Assembly: GCA_028829895.1 (NCBI GenBank)
Contig: CM054182.1
Coordinates: 33,860,879 to 33,924,878, forward strand
DNA from: Sinotaia quadrata
Lineage: Eukaryota > Mollusca > Gastropoda > Architaenioglossa > Viviparidae
Reading direction: 5' to 3'
Length of the DNA: 64,000 bases
In this document: piece by piece, positions 23,456 through 34,849 of the stretch
Position numbering within the stretch: the stretch's first letter is position 1
Layout of the letters: each line of letters starts with the position of its first letter
Program-made: the position numbers and the translations under genes
Notes under the pieces: model-generated
Told to the model about the DNA's origin: nothing
Database searches by the model: none
The model's input: the letters and a program-made list of their open reading frames with translations, nothing else

Positions 23456-23905
23456 CATCTAAATATCTAAAGTCTACTCATCCCGTTTTACGATACTAAA
23501 GACCACTTATAAAGTTCTAAAATTCTACATTGTAATCAGTTCTTAAAAATTAAATTCCATTCATTTAGATGTAGGCTAATATACTAAAATATTGGCTGTA
23601 AAATAAAATGGGTATTGTAACATCAAGTTCTACAGTACTTAAATCTCCTCACGCGCTTCTAAGGTACTGGTCACTTTTAAGATAGTGAAATATGCTCGTT
23701 CATATTAAGATACTGAATTATAAGATACGAAAATCTTTTCGTTCATTACTAAGTCTGCTCGCCTAGTCTAATTCTAATTTACTAAAATCTGTTCACCCGG
23801 TTCTAAGATACTAACGTCCTAATATTCTAAAATCTATCCGTTAAGTCCAATTCAAATGACTCTAAACTCTACTCTTTCAGCTTTAAAAAGCCTAATCATT
23901 CAGTT
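23456..23905. repeat. Strongly degenerate ~30-bp repeat
   Basis: Recurring words aaaatctactc, cgttcagtt/cagttttaag and gatactaaa at irregular spacing; probably an old, decayed array adjoining the 38-bp family. Confidence 0.55.
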
Positions 23906-24599
23906 TTAAGGCACGATAATTTAGAGTGTCTAATGAATATTAGTCAATATTTTATATCCTTACTCAGTAGTTAGGAAAATAATCAATGTTTCACCGAGCA
24001 GTGTGTGTGTATGTGTGGTTTGTGTGTGTGTTTTAAATACCTATAATCTGTATAAATAACGCCAATTGCTGAAGGTTGTTTCAGGTATGTATGAACTAGG
24101 GCGAGGGCTGTCAGCATTACCTGTTTTGATCTAGGACTGTATCAAGCCATAGACTACATATACTACATACAGATACTATGTTGAGTTCACAACAAACCAA
24201 ATTAACGCTCGCCGATGCGACCAGCTTTGGAGGCGGAGAGATGGTGCGAGGGCGTGCGCGTCCCGAGACATCAGCTTGATATCTGTTGCGTAACAGCACG
24301 ACCTGAGAGAGCACAAATACCTTACATAAAACCCGACAATAACAAAGGCATAAAACGTGTTGTGACGGCTTCCAGACTACCTTTAAAGGCGAGCAATACT
24401 CATGCTGATGTCCGTGCCCAGGTCGCTATAGTGCTACTAAGAATAAACTTCCACTGTCGCGTCAGCGGTGTCGGCCAACATCCAGGATGGAGAATGGGAT
24501 GGCTGGGTCATAAAAACTGAGTGATTGAAGGGAAGGTGGACTGGAAGGGAAGACTGAAAAAAAAATAATAATAAAACACGCTTCCTGAGCACAAGGGCA
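23906..24599. other. Unique sequence, locally CpG-rich; no supported gene
   Basis: CpG-containing sequence at 24200-24500 with a 101-residue plus frame (24215-24520) lacking recognisable motifs. A short TG tract lies at 24000-24032. Confidence 0.4.
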
Positions 24600-25110
24600 T
24601 GCAGACCGCGTGGCTCCATATTGCATTAGTGTGCGCGCTCACTTCATCTTTAATGCTACAGGCGGCCAAATCAATAAACGGCTAGCTCTCGCCGCTCAAC
24701 AAGTAGCGAGCCTATGCTGGCCCGAGGGAGGACGCTGCACCTTGCCGGACAAACTGATACCGAGCTCGGCCCAATAAAATGTCGCTCGGCAAACACTTCA
24801 GCGGGACGGTTTTCTCCAGGCCCAATGGTTCCAATGCGTGAACAAGGGCAGCAACAAGTGACATGAAGCAGTGGCGTTCATTAAAATATAAAATACAGAT
24901 TATACACGCTCCTTTTCCAGCCTCCGGGGCTAGAACCTTAAAAAAAACAACTCGTGGCTAATAAAATTATATAAGGAAATTGGAGTGAGGAAGGGAACCA
25001 AAGCCATGACTGAGATTATAAATGCTTTTATACGTTTGTATATGCCCACTGAAAATTAAAGCAATAAAACAGCACGCTCATTAAAATTAATAAAATCTTA
25101 CGTCCCAAAG
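24600..25110. promoter_or_regulatory. Candidate regulatory segment with repeated (C/T)AATAAA(A/C) words
   Basis: A GC-rich part (24600-24850) passes into AT-rich sequence. Five YAATAAAM words occur at 24672, 24772, 24959, 25062 and 25088, with two CATTAAAAT words (near 24888 and 25078). YAATAAA is the reverse of the TTTAT(T/G) core bound by posterior Hox and Cdx proteins. The segment has no tandem repeat and no ORF. The role is inference only. Confidence 0.25.
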
Positions 25111-25439
25111 TTCAATACTTCTTTAATATTCGGTACGTCATGTGACATTAAGTAGGACAACTTCGGCCATAACAACCTCACAAGTTCTCAGCACCCTCGT
25201 CCTTTTTCCTCAAATGTGCGGGCATGCGTGCGTGCGTATGTGTGAGTAGATTTGGAAACTTAAAGCAAGGCTGTGAGACGCTAATGAAGAAATGCGAACT
25301 TGTCTTATAAAACGTTACAATTCATGCGTTTGTTTGCAACAATGACAGTGCCTTAATCACACGGCTTCTCACTTACGCATACATTTAATGCGGGGCCAAG
25401 ACACTCCTCCAATCTCACGAGAATCGGCGTGAACACATA

Positions 25440-25572
25440 TGGCGGTACCAAGGTAACTGCAACTGTCTTCTATTTAAAGCATAATTAATGACAACTACTA
25501 ATGGTCATTTGAGCGTAACTGCAACTTACTTTTATTTCAAGCCTACTTAACGACCACTACTAATGATCATTT
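25440..25572. repeat. ~62-bp duplication
   Basis: Two diverged copies with gtaactgcaact, tatttaaagc/tatttcaagc and gaccactactaatggtcatt. Confidence 0.8.
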
Positions 25573-25794
25573 AAGTCGACAGTTAAATGATCATTCCATG
25601 TGTGGTTAAGCAAAATGGAGTGACCATTGATTTACCTATTTATAGCAACACAGAGGATCTGCAGGAATGGATTATGATTCGCATATACTGTATTCAGTCG
25701 AGAGGCCTAGCGGTTAGGAAGAAGAGAGACAAAATTGTACAGATGCATGTACTCAAAGTTTGCAACGGGATAAGTCGTAGTCGGCAGGATACTT

Positions 25795-26213
25795 CAATAC
25801 ATTTCGTGGTTAAGTTATCAATGAATATATCGTAGTGCTGTACATTTCGTGGTTAAATTATCAATGACTGTAGAGTACTATACATTTAGTGGTTAAGTTA
25901 TCAATGAATGTACAGTAGTGCTGTACACTTCGTGGTTAAATTATCAATGACTGTACAGTACTATACATTTAGTGGTTAAGTTATCAATGACTGTACAGTA
26001 GTGCTGTACACTTCGTGGTTAAATTATCAATGACTGTACAGTACTATACATTTAGTGGTTAAGTTATCAATGACTGTACAGTAGTGCTGTACATTTCGTG
26101 GTTAAATTATCAATGACTGTACAGTACTGCTATACATTTAGTGGTTAAGTTATCAATGACTGTACAGTAGTACTGTTCATTTCGTGGTTAAATTATCAAA
26201 GAATGTACAAAAA
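25795..26213. repeat. ~41-bp minisatellite in 82-bp dimeric higher-order repeats
   Basis: Two monomer types alternate: one with ttcgtggttaaattatcaat and one with ttagtggttaagttatcaat, joined by gactgtacagta plus (g)tgctgtaca or ctatacatt. cacttcgtgg recurs at 25927 and 26009, giving an 82-bp period; about five dimers. Confidence 0.93.
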
Positions 26214-26234
26214 TTATGTGACTGACATTACTGT

Positions 26235-26443
26235 TTACTTACACTTTCATCCCATGAACATTAAGCCATTCTTTCACACTCCAATGTGTGTACACTTTCA
26301 TTCCATGAACATTAAGCCATTCTTCCACACTCCAATGTGTGTACACTTTCATTCCATGAACATTAAGCCATTCTTCCACACTCCAATGTGTGTACACTTT
26401 CATTCCATGAACATTAAGCCATTCTTCCACACTCCAATGTGTT
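26235..26443. repeat. 51-bp minisatellite, 4 copies
   Basis: Unit with cactttcattccatgaacat, taagccattcttccacactc and caatgtgtgta. It is open on both strands because 51 is a multiple of three (17-residue repeats). Confidence 0.95.
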
Positions 26444-26510
26444 TGTTCCCAAATAACCGGTTGAAGACATTTTACTTGTTAATCGTTACTGTAGTCACAC
26501 GTGTTCATAT

Positions 26511-26822
26511 ACAGGTTTTCCCAAGAACTCTCATACCCACAAGGTAAGTTTCATATCATGGCACAGGTTTTCCCAAGAACTCTCATACCCACAAGGTAAG
26601 TTTCATATCATGGTACAGGTTTTCCCAAGAACTCTCATACCCACAAGGTAAGTTTCATATCATGGTACAGGTTTTCCCAAGAACTCTCATACCCACAAGG
26701 TAAGTTTCATATCATGGTACAGGTTTTCCCAAGAACTCTCATACCCACAAGGTAAGTTTCATATCATGGCACAGGTTTTCCCAAGTACTCTCATACCCAC
26801 AATGTAAGTTTCATATCATGGG
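26511..26822. repeat. 52-bp minisatellite with a splice-donor consensus per unit, 6 copies
   Basis: Unit acaggttttcccaagaactc then tcatacccacaaggtaagtt, at 26511, 26563, 26615, 26667, 26719 and 26771. Five units contain caag/gtaagt, a full donor consensus, and each begins with acag, which would serve as an acceptor. The last unit has caatgtaag. Confidence 0.95.
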
Positions 26823-27230
26823 TTGTACACTAAAGATACACGTTCAATAATCTGTCAATAACATTTTATCCGCATTGTCTATCGTACTATCTCTTGAATA
26901 ATCAGTTTGTGTTGATCTAATTTTGTTATGTTTGTTTTTGAAGGGGACGGAACTCTTCCGGTAAAGAACTTATTAAAATTACATAACTCTTGATCACCTT
27001 ATTCGTTCGGAAATAAGATATTTTAAAAATATGATTTAATAGTTTGCTCATCAAAATTTGTTTGTTAATGCTGGCAAAAGAACCCTTGCCAATGAAATTT
27101 GAATTGTTCGGCAAAGGAATTTATTTCAATACATTGAAACCGAGGTACTTTTTCGGACAAAGGTGTCCAGTTTCAGCGAGCACTAAGCTGCCAACAACAG
27201 CATTTGCTACGACTACACTCCACCAGCTGA
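26823..27230. other. Unique sequence, no supported gene
   Basis: AT-rich spacer between two minisatellites. The plus frame at 27044-27265 has no recognisable motif. Confidence 0.5.
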
Positions 27231-27608
27231 ATGACAGTCAACTGTTGGCTACCATTCCAAGTTAGAAATACAAACATCATTAAAATGACAGTCAACTGTT
27301 GGCTACCATTCCAAGTTAGAAATACAAACATCATTAAAATGACAGTCAACTGTTGACTACCATTCCAAGTTAGAAATACAAACATCATTAAAATGACAGT
27401 CAACTGTTGGCTACCATTCCAAGTTAGAAATACAAACATCATTAAAATGACAGTCAACTGTTGGCTACCATTCCAAGTTAGAAATACAAACATCATTAAA
27501 ATGACAGTCAACTGTTGGCTACCATTCCAAGTTAGAAATACAAACATCATTAAAATGACAGTCAACTGTTGACTCCCATTCCAAGTTAGAAATACAAACA
27601 TCATTAAA
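27231..27608. repeat. 54-bp minisatellite, 7 copies
   Basis: Unit atgacagtcaactgttggct then accattccaagttagaaata, at 27231, 27285 and onward. Near-identical copies, with two copies having gactac/gactcc. Because 54 is a multiple of three, the minus strand stays open for 143 codons (MMFVFLTWNGSQQLTVIL per unit); no evidence that it is translated. Confidence 0.96.
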
Positions 27609-28140
27609 AGTGCATTTTTCTTTTTTCTGTTTCTGGTAGCTGGTTCTGTAGTTAATATTCACTACCGTAATGTAACTAATAATTTCCTAAATACTGACTA
27701 CAAGTATAATAATTAACATAGGCCTTATACGGTATTCTATGTAAAGTACATAACCCCGTTAAGACAAGACTAAGCACTTTGCTATATTAATTAGGACAAA
27801 CTATGTAGTTTGCTGAATTGAACTTTGATCTAAGCAAACAAGAAAACTGCAGAAAAATCACGCACTATTCCAGAACCGATTTTCGATCTCGCACGCAAAT
27901 CAGTCAGCCGACCTGGTGACGACATCAAATGAAAATACTCTAATCCGGGTAACTGCAGGGCATCCGGTTCGGGTGGTGGGTCAGAGAAACGATGGCCATT
28001 AGCATCGTGTATCGCTTTCCTCAGATTGATTTTCAAGATAGCTAGCAATAAACATTTCCTGCATAATGAACCATGAAGCCCAGTGTGAGCAGACGAGTTT
28101 ATTTCTTCTTCAACTGCAACCGTCATCAAACACAGGTACG
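27609..28140. other. Unique sequence, no supported gene
   Basis: Complex, non-repetitive sequence; 27840-28110 is moderately GC-rich. Nothing with domain motifs is seen. Confidence 0.45.
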
Positions 28141-28376
28141 AGGGGGGGGGGGGGTATGCGTGAGAGAGTGTGTGTGTGTGTGTGTGAGAGAGAGTGTGAG
28201 AGTGTAGTGTGAGAGAGTGTATGTGAGAGAGAGTGTGTAGTATGAGAGTGAGAGTGTGAGAGAGAGTGTGTGTGAGTGTGTGTGAGAGAGTGTATGTGTG
28301 TGAGAGTGTGTGTGAGAGAGTGTATGTGTATGTATGTGTGTGAGAGTTGTTGTGAGTAAGAGAGAGAGGGGGGGGG
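28141..28376. repeat. G-run and TG/GA compound microsatellite
   Basis: A poly-G tract (28142-28153) followed by irregular gagagagtgtgtgtg. Minus-strand frames of 206, 168 and 96 residues that cross it are low-complexity artefacts. Confidence 0.92.
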
Positions 28377-28556
28377 TGTGAGAGGGGACAACTCGTAACG
28401 TAGATGTTTGTTGCAATTACATGAATGTGTTTCAAATATAACAGGTGCATCGTCCAACTGTTTTGATGGAGATGAATACATTATCCTTCCAATTTGATCG
28501 GCCTTTAGTCTCCGGAACTGGCAATAACTAGCGCCGTATACTATGCGGCCGATTGC

Positions 28557-28601
28557 TGAAGTAATACAAAAGTAATACAAGAGTAATACAAAAGTAATAC
28601 A
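28557..28601. repeat. 12-bp repeat, about 4 copies
   Basis: aagtaatacaaa repeated, with one gag variant. Confidence 0.85.
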
Positions 28602-28679
28602 CAGTCCAACCAGCACCGTATAATTAGTGTTAGTTTAACACAACCAATTTTCGCATTTCAAACAAAACCCCACAAAATT

Positions 28680-28680
<1 letters not shown>

Positions 28681-28753
<73 letters not shown>

Positions 28754-28758
28754 GCACG

Positions 28759-28789
<31 letters not shown>

Positions 28790-28800
28790 ACAGACATACA
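28681..28800. repeat. (CA)n microsatellite
   Basis: Long (CA)n with a few cgca interruptions near 28748-28760 and a degenerate acagacatac tail. Confidence 0.97.
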
Positions 28801-29487
28801 AACAGACATGGCTACACACAGACATGTGCACACATAAACACATAGACATACAGTCATACACACATATACACACACCTGCACCAGTTATTCGACGTTGTGC
28901 TGTGAGATCTTTAACTCAATACAAATTTCCCCCTCTCTCCCCTCCGCCCCACCACCTCAATCATTCGTGGAAGAGTGTTGCTATCAAAGCTCAGTTGTCG
29001 TTAATGACTAGATCGATAATATAGTCTGGTTTAGGGTTTTTTCAGAAATCAGATTTAACAAAACTAAATTAATTCTTTGGTCATAGCTTTTCGCGACCAA
29101 ATCTGACAGCCACGGATCTGGAGGTCCCCAGTGTGAGAACCGTTCACCTGAGGACAGAACGCAACCACTGAAGAAAATTAAGTCAGTACACTAATGAACA
29201 GTACTGCAATGAATAATGAACAGTGTTGTTTCTTCCGGCTGCCCGACCGCTATGCCTGCCGGTCGCTCCCGCTGACAATATTACTACAGTTACCAGCACG
29301 AGAGCGCAACAAAAGCACTAGGCATTGCGCATGGCGTTCGTGCATGCTAATCCTCCTTTAACTGTTCCATCCTGAAGATTGAGTTCCAGCGGTTCGAATG
29401 GAACTATAATTTACGATGGTTAATATACTATTAGGTTCAAACAACTACAATCGCGTAGAACGTGCTTGCATATCATACTACGTCATC
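28801..29487. other. Unique sequence, no supported gene
   Basis: 29100-29400 is more GC-rich than its surroundings. A ggttcgaatgg word at about 29391 resembles a B box but no tRNA cloverleaf forms around it. No gene is called. Confidence 0.45.
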
Positions 29488-30526
29488 TACAGTGTCTAGT
29501 CATAAAATGCACAGTAAAGAACTGTACGTATACAGTGTCTAGTCATAAAATGCACAGTAAAGAACTGTACGTATACAGTGTCTAGACATAAAATGCACAG
29601 TAAAGAACTGTACGTATACAGTGTCTAGTCATAAAATGCACAGTAAAGAACTGTACGTATACAGTGTCTAGTCATAAAATGCACAGTAAAGAACTGTACG
29701 TATACAGTGTCTAGTCATAAAATGCACAGTAAAGAACTGTACGTATAAAGTGTCTAGTCATAAAATGCACAGTAAAGAACTGTACGTATACAGTGTCTAG
29801 ACATAAAATGCATAGTAAAGAACTGTACAGTGTCTAGTCATAAAATGCACAGTAACTGTACATATACAGTGTCTAGTCATAAAATGCACAGTAACTGTAC
29901 ATATACAGTGTCTAGTCATAAAGTGCACAGTAAAGAACTGTACGTATACAGTGTCTAGACATAAAATGCACAGTAAAGAACTGTACATATATAGTGTCTA
30001 GTCATAAAATGCACAGTAAAGAACTGTACATATATAGTGTCTAGTCATAAAATGCACAGTAAAGAACTGTACATATATAGTGTCTAGTCATAAAATGCAC
30101 AGTAAAGAACTGTACATATACATTGTCTAGTCATAAATGCACAGTAAAGAACTGTACGTATACAGTGTCTAGTCATAAAATGCACAGTAAAGAACTGTAC
30201 ATCTAGGGATCTAGTCATAAAAAGCACTTAACTGTACATATAATGTGTCTAGTCATAAAATGCACAGTAATGAACTGTATATCTAGGGGTCTAATCATAA
30301 AGAGCACTTAACTTAGTCATAAAAGGCACTTAACGAACTGTACATCTAGTGTGTCTAGTCATAAAAAGCACTTAACTGTACATATAGTGTACCTAGTCAT
30401 AAAATGCACTTAACTCTACATCTAGCGTGTCTAGTCATAAAAACACTTAACTGTACATCTAGAGTGTCTAGTCATTAAAAATACTTAACTATACATCTAG
30501 AGTGTCTAGTTCGTAAAGACCTGAAC
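29488..30526. repeat. 43-bp minisatellite, about 24 copies
   Basis: Unit tacagtgtctagtcataaaa then tgcacagtaaagaactgtac; starts at 29488 and 29531 set the 43-bp period. The left 0.7 kb is homogeneous. From about 30200 the copies lose segments and diverge until the hAT insertion at 30527-30535. Unit ends combine to form gtacgtatac palindromes. Confidence 0.95.
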
Positions 30527-30534
30527 ATCTAGAG

Positions 30535-32745
30535 CAGTGCTGTCCAACCTTTGGCCCGCAGGCCCCTTCCCCTTCCCGCCAGAGGTTTCACAATATTTAA
30601 AATAAAATTCAGTTACGCAAAATTGTCATAAAACTTAACATTTTATCTCATTTCTTGATTTTTAAAAATAATTACTGGGCTAATTCTAAGTTCATTTGAA
30701 TTTAAGTGGTAATTTTAAATATTGCACTAAATAACAGCTTCTTAAAAATTCTAAAAATTTAATTCTAAAAGTATTTTAGTGACCTTGCTTACTTGCTTAG
30801 ATTCACAACCGGAAGCGGATATCCTGTTGTCAACACGCTGTGCAGACGTCATTGATACTGAGTTCAGTTAAAAATGTGTAAAAAAAAAAAAAAAAAAAAA
30901 AGTAATAATTTTTTTAATTTTTAATTTTATTCTATCTCTAAAAAATGACAAGCATTATCAGATAAAATGGACAACGCAGTGGTCCCAGCCTATGGACACT
31001 GAACCAGTCAACAGAAAGTGGACAGTTAAAGAAGAAAACCGTATGTTTAATCCGTCTTGGGAACTTGAATTTTTGTTCACAATGCCAGGTAATAAACCTG
31101 TGTGCTTGCTCTGCCAGAACTCCGCTGCTGTTTTGAAAAAGCCAATCTGCAGAGACACTTCACTTCCATGCATAACAATTTTGAGAAAAATTATTCAGTT
31201 GGTTCTAAAGAGAGGGAAGACAAAGTAAATTCTATAAAACGAAATCTACATATCCAGCAAAATAGTTTTCGACGACAAATGAGTGCAAGTGACTGTGTTA
31301 CCGAGGCATCCTTAAAAATTAGTTGGGTTTAAGCACAAAAAAAAAAAACAGAAACCATATTGAGATGGTGAAACTTTTAAAAAGTGTTTTAAAGAATGTG
31401 CCGATTCTTTGTTTGCTTTGTTTCAGATCTTCAGTTATCTCATTAGACCATGGCAAGATGAATTTCAATGTTATCCAGTAATATTTTTGATCAGATGCAG
31501 TTTGATTTGAAGAATGTCTCTGGTTTTTAGTTTAACTTTGGATGAATCATATGATGCTACTGATACAGAACAACTAATAATTCGGATTAGATTAGATGCA
31601 GGAGATACAGTTATAAAAGAACTGTTGGCACTGATACTGTTCAAAGATACAACCCGAAGGGAAGATCTTTATAGAACACTCAAAGAATGCTTGTTAAAAG
31701 ATGACACAGACATTAACAATAATTTGTATTACCACGGGTGGTGACCCGGCAATGGTAGGAAAGAGGATTGGATTGATTGGCTTGTTGAAGGAAGGTAACG
31801 ATTTTCCAGATTTCCAAGCCAACCACTGCATAATTCACCTGCAAGCCCTTTGCTCAAAAATGAAAGATGGTGGACTGAAAAATGGCATGGTTGTTGTTGT
31901 AAAAATTTTGAACTTCATTTGGGCTAAAACTTTAAAACACTTGTTGAAGAGTATGAAACCAATTATGTGATTTTGTTCTACATACCGATATTCGTTGGCT
32001 AAACGGATGTAAGATTCTGGGATCTGATTCAAGAGGTCAAATCCTTGGGGAGAAAAGTAAGGAGGAGCTGTTAATTCATCTTCAGAATCCATTTTTTATC
32101 TGTAGACTTGCATTTTTGACTGACATTACTCAACACCTCGGCATGTTAAACTTGAAATTACAAGGGCATCACCAAATCATACCCACACTAATTAAGGAAA
32201 TCAGTGTCTTTGAAGCAAAGTTGGATTTATTTATCAGCCAGTTACAAAAGTCTAATTTTACACACTTTCCAGCGCTTTCTAAAGCTCCAAAAGAAAATCC
32301 TGATTTAATTAAAAGTGAATGGTTTGATGCATCATTAGAAAAATTGAAATCAAATTTCTCTGCTCGCTTTCAAGACATTCGTCCTCTGACTCCACTTGTG
32401 CTTTTTCTTGACTATCCTTCACAAGTGACGAATCTATCAGTGTCAAGGCTGCAGATATGCAGATACTGGGAGGAGATAAAGGTGCAGTGCAGCTCGAAAT
32501 AATTGAAATGCGGCATAACATGGCTCTTCGGGACTAACGCAAGGATACGACACCAACAGAGTTTTGAATGAAATATGTGTCTTCTAATTAGTTTCCACAC
32601 ATATCTAAATGCTGCAAAAACCTTTTGACCATGTTTGGAAGCACTTAAGTTTGTGAAGCAGGATTTTCTGCAATGACCAACATCAATTCAAAGAAACGAA
32701 ACTCTTTGACTGATGAAAATTTAGAAAGCCTGATGAGGGCAGCTG
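30535..32745 (+). mobile_element. Decayed hAT-superfamily DNA transposon, 3' end missing
   Basis: The left end, cagtgctgtccaacctttgg, is a typical hAT terminal inverted repeat (CAG-NG start), followed by sequence resembling other hAT subterminal regions. The preceding 8 bp, atctagag (30527-30534), match the hAT target preference nTnnnnAn. Inside is a transposase relic from about 30990 to 32740. No matching right inverted repeat or second 8-bp copy is found downstream; the element runs into a GATA/GACA microsatellite. A poly-A run lies at 30882-30900. Confidence 0.85.
30965..32740 (+). pseudogene. hAT transposase pseudogene (BED finger, GTF2IRD2/ZBED-like)
   Basis: Fragments in different frames retain the order of an hAT transposase. 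A BED zinc finger comes first: VCLLC near 31102, then, after a frameshift, LQRHFTSMH with the Hx4H pair. Next are NNFEKNYSVGSKER, then DGETFKKCFKECAD (about 31361-31405), then SLTLDESYDATDTEQL with the first catalytic Asp region (about 31522-31570). The TTGGDPAMVG segment at about 31731 is normally TTDGAPAM, so the expected catalytic Asp position reads Gly. Then NHCIIHLQALCSK (CxxH motif), IRWLNGCKIL, a long stretch with LQGHHQII and FEAKLDLFISQLQ, and finally [20 protein letters not shown], the C-terminal dimerisation region. Several frameshifts and stops mean it is not functional. Confidence 0.88.
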
Positions 32746-32908
<163 letters not shown>

Positions 32909-33235
32909 TATTGTTCACTATCATGCAATCACATTTTCTATCCTAGTTACTATAAGTAAGTAGTAGAAGTAGTAGATTTGCGTATGAATGTGAATCTAAA
33001 TGAAAATACAGTTCTTACTATTGCATAGCAAGTCAGCGGGACTTGTTAAATGATGGGAACAACTATGGATTATTGCGACATTAACATATCTGCACCAGGA
33101 ACAGTTGCTGTTTTTTTTTAAAAACGACATTGCAAAGCGGTCACTATTTGATATTGACATGTACACTAGAAAATGTACAACCCATGCAAAAAAGGAGGAT
33201 GTGAATGAAAAAAATACATAACACCAGTCTACACA

Positions 33236-33481
33236 TACGACAGTAGTAAATTGAACAGAGGGATGAAGCCAAGAACGACCGCAGTAAAGTGAACAGAGGG
33301 ATGAAGCCAAGAACGACAGCAGTAAAGTGAACAGAGGGATGAAGCCAAGAACGACAGCAGTAAAGTGAACAGAGGGATGAAGCCAAGAACGACAGCAGTA
33401 AAGTGAACAGAGGGATGAAGCCAAGAACGACAGCAGTAAAGTGAACAGAGGGCTGAAGCCAAGAACGACAGTAAGGAGAAA
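33236..33481. repeat. 38-bp minisatellite, 6 copies
   Basis: Unit aacagagggatgaagccaag then aacgacagcagtaaagtg at 33254, 33292, 33330, 33368, 33406 and 33444; near-identical. Long minus-strand frames of 164, 116 and 80 residues cross it. Confidence 0.95.
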
Positions 33482-34189
33482 AGTGAACATTTTATATTAC
33501 GACTAACGAGAGAAATTGTTGCTAAATAATTTCTATGAAATGTACTTATTGTGCTGAAAGAAATCGAGAAAGGATACAATTATCTGTAATAATACTTAGT
33601 AAAAGTGCTCATATTATTGTGGTAAATGCTTGATACAAAACGTATCACAGACAATACCGAAAATATTTATTTTTTCAGAGAGGTTTATCTTGGTCTTGAT
33701 TTTATGTGAATCTTTGGATTTGGATATTGATTTTGTATCATTTCTTCATAGTTCTACTTTTCTAATGGTTTAATGCATGTTATTCCTGAAAATTTTTTAG
33801 AAAGCTTGATAATACAGATTTATTGAGACGACCTAATTAAGCCAAAAAAGAAAGAGAAAGAAAGACAGAAAGAGCCAGCATATATTTCGTGAGCAAGTGG
33901 GTTGAAGCCAATAAGCTAAACTGACGTGACATGAATGCTGTTACAAAGTGAACTTCACAGGAGCTATATATATCTTTAAAATTGTCAGATGAGTAATATA
34001 TCAATGTTATAATTAAAAACTTCTGATCTGGAAAGATTAATGCTGATTAGAGAAGAGAAGATATTAAAGCTAAACAATAAACAATTTGTTTGGTAGAATA
34101 AATCAAAATTGTTGTAGAAACCTTGACAAACATTTATATTATTAAGCTATAATAACAAAACCTGTAACACTTTAGAATAAATTGTAACT
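33482..34189. other. AT-rich unique sequence
   Basis: No gene or repeat array recognised; a short gaaagaaagagaaagaaaga tract lies at about 33848-33870. Confidence 0.5.
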
Positions 34190-34660
34190 GTGCACATCAT
34201 TTATGACCATATTGTTTATTGAATTTTGTCTGGAAAGAAATATTTTTGTACATTAAATTTAATTGTAATTTTCATCATTGCTTAATGTAATGCATTAATC
34301 GCGATATAATATCAAGCCGTAATTGTAATATTGCTCGTAATGAAGTCACCTGGAGGCTCACAAAACTACACTAAAGGACTTAATTAACCTATATTTAATT
34401 GCGGTAGATGTGATGGTATCGGTAAATGCGCTTTATAATTAGGATTTCATTAAGCGAGAAGGCTCGTCACAACAGTGATAAAGAGGCACGTCACAACAAA
34501 GATTATCTGCTTCTCAACACACTGACAATCAATGTAATGAAAGTGCGTCTAGCGTCACTTTCCGACTTCAAAAACAAGAGTGACGTGCTTCTTAGAGTGA
34601 AAGATGCCCGAGGGTCTTGCATGAAGAACAGTTTCGAATCCGCCACGCTTGAATGATCAT
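34190..34660. promoter_or_regulatory. Candidate cis-regulatory segment rich in homeodomain-type words
   Basis: Repeat-free sequence with TTTATTG, TAATGCATTAATCG, TAATTGTAAT, CTTAATTAACC, TTTAATTGCGG and TTTATAATTAGG within ~260 bp, followed by a duplicated cgtcacaac motif. Motif density and non-repetitive complexity resemble conserved non-coding elements. No functional evidence; AT-rich background could produce many of these. Confidence 0.25.
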
Positions 34661-34849
34661 CAGCTATCCCTCTTCCCAAGCAAAGATCTTAAAACTAAGG
34701 ACCAAGGTTGCTTAAGGCACAATACAGTTCTCAGCTGAGATCTAACACTGCATACTGCTAAAGCAATAACTTTGCATACGTGAGATTTTAACACTGCATA
34801 AGATTATGATTTTTTTAATGTGTATTTTAACATTGAACATTTTCACTGT

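Noticed and set aside
24215..24520. 101-residue frame in a CpG-rich stretch
   Set aside because: No recognisable domain, poor initiation context, overlapping frames of similar length on the other strand.
27830..28140. Non-repeat part of the 206-residue minus-strand frame as an exon
   Set aside because: The complex part has no splice signals that I can pair and no family motif; the frame length comes mainly from the adjoining microsatellite.
28110..28616. Long minus-strand frames of 206 and 168 residues
   Set aside because: They are carried by the TG/GA microsatellite and consist of His/Ser/Thr/Leu runs.
29380..29410. B-box-like ggttcgaatgg suggesting a tRNA gene or tRNA-derived SINE
   Set aside because: No A box, acceptor stem or cloverleaf can be drawn around it.
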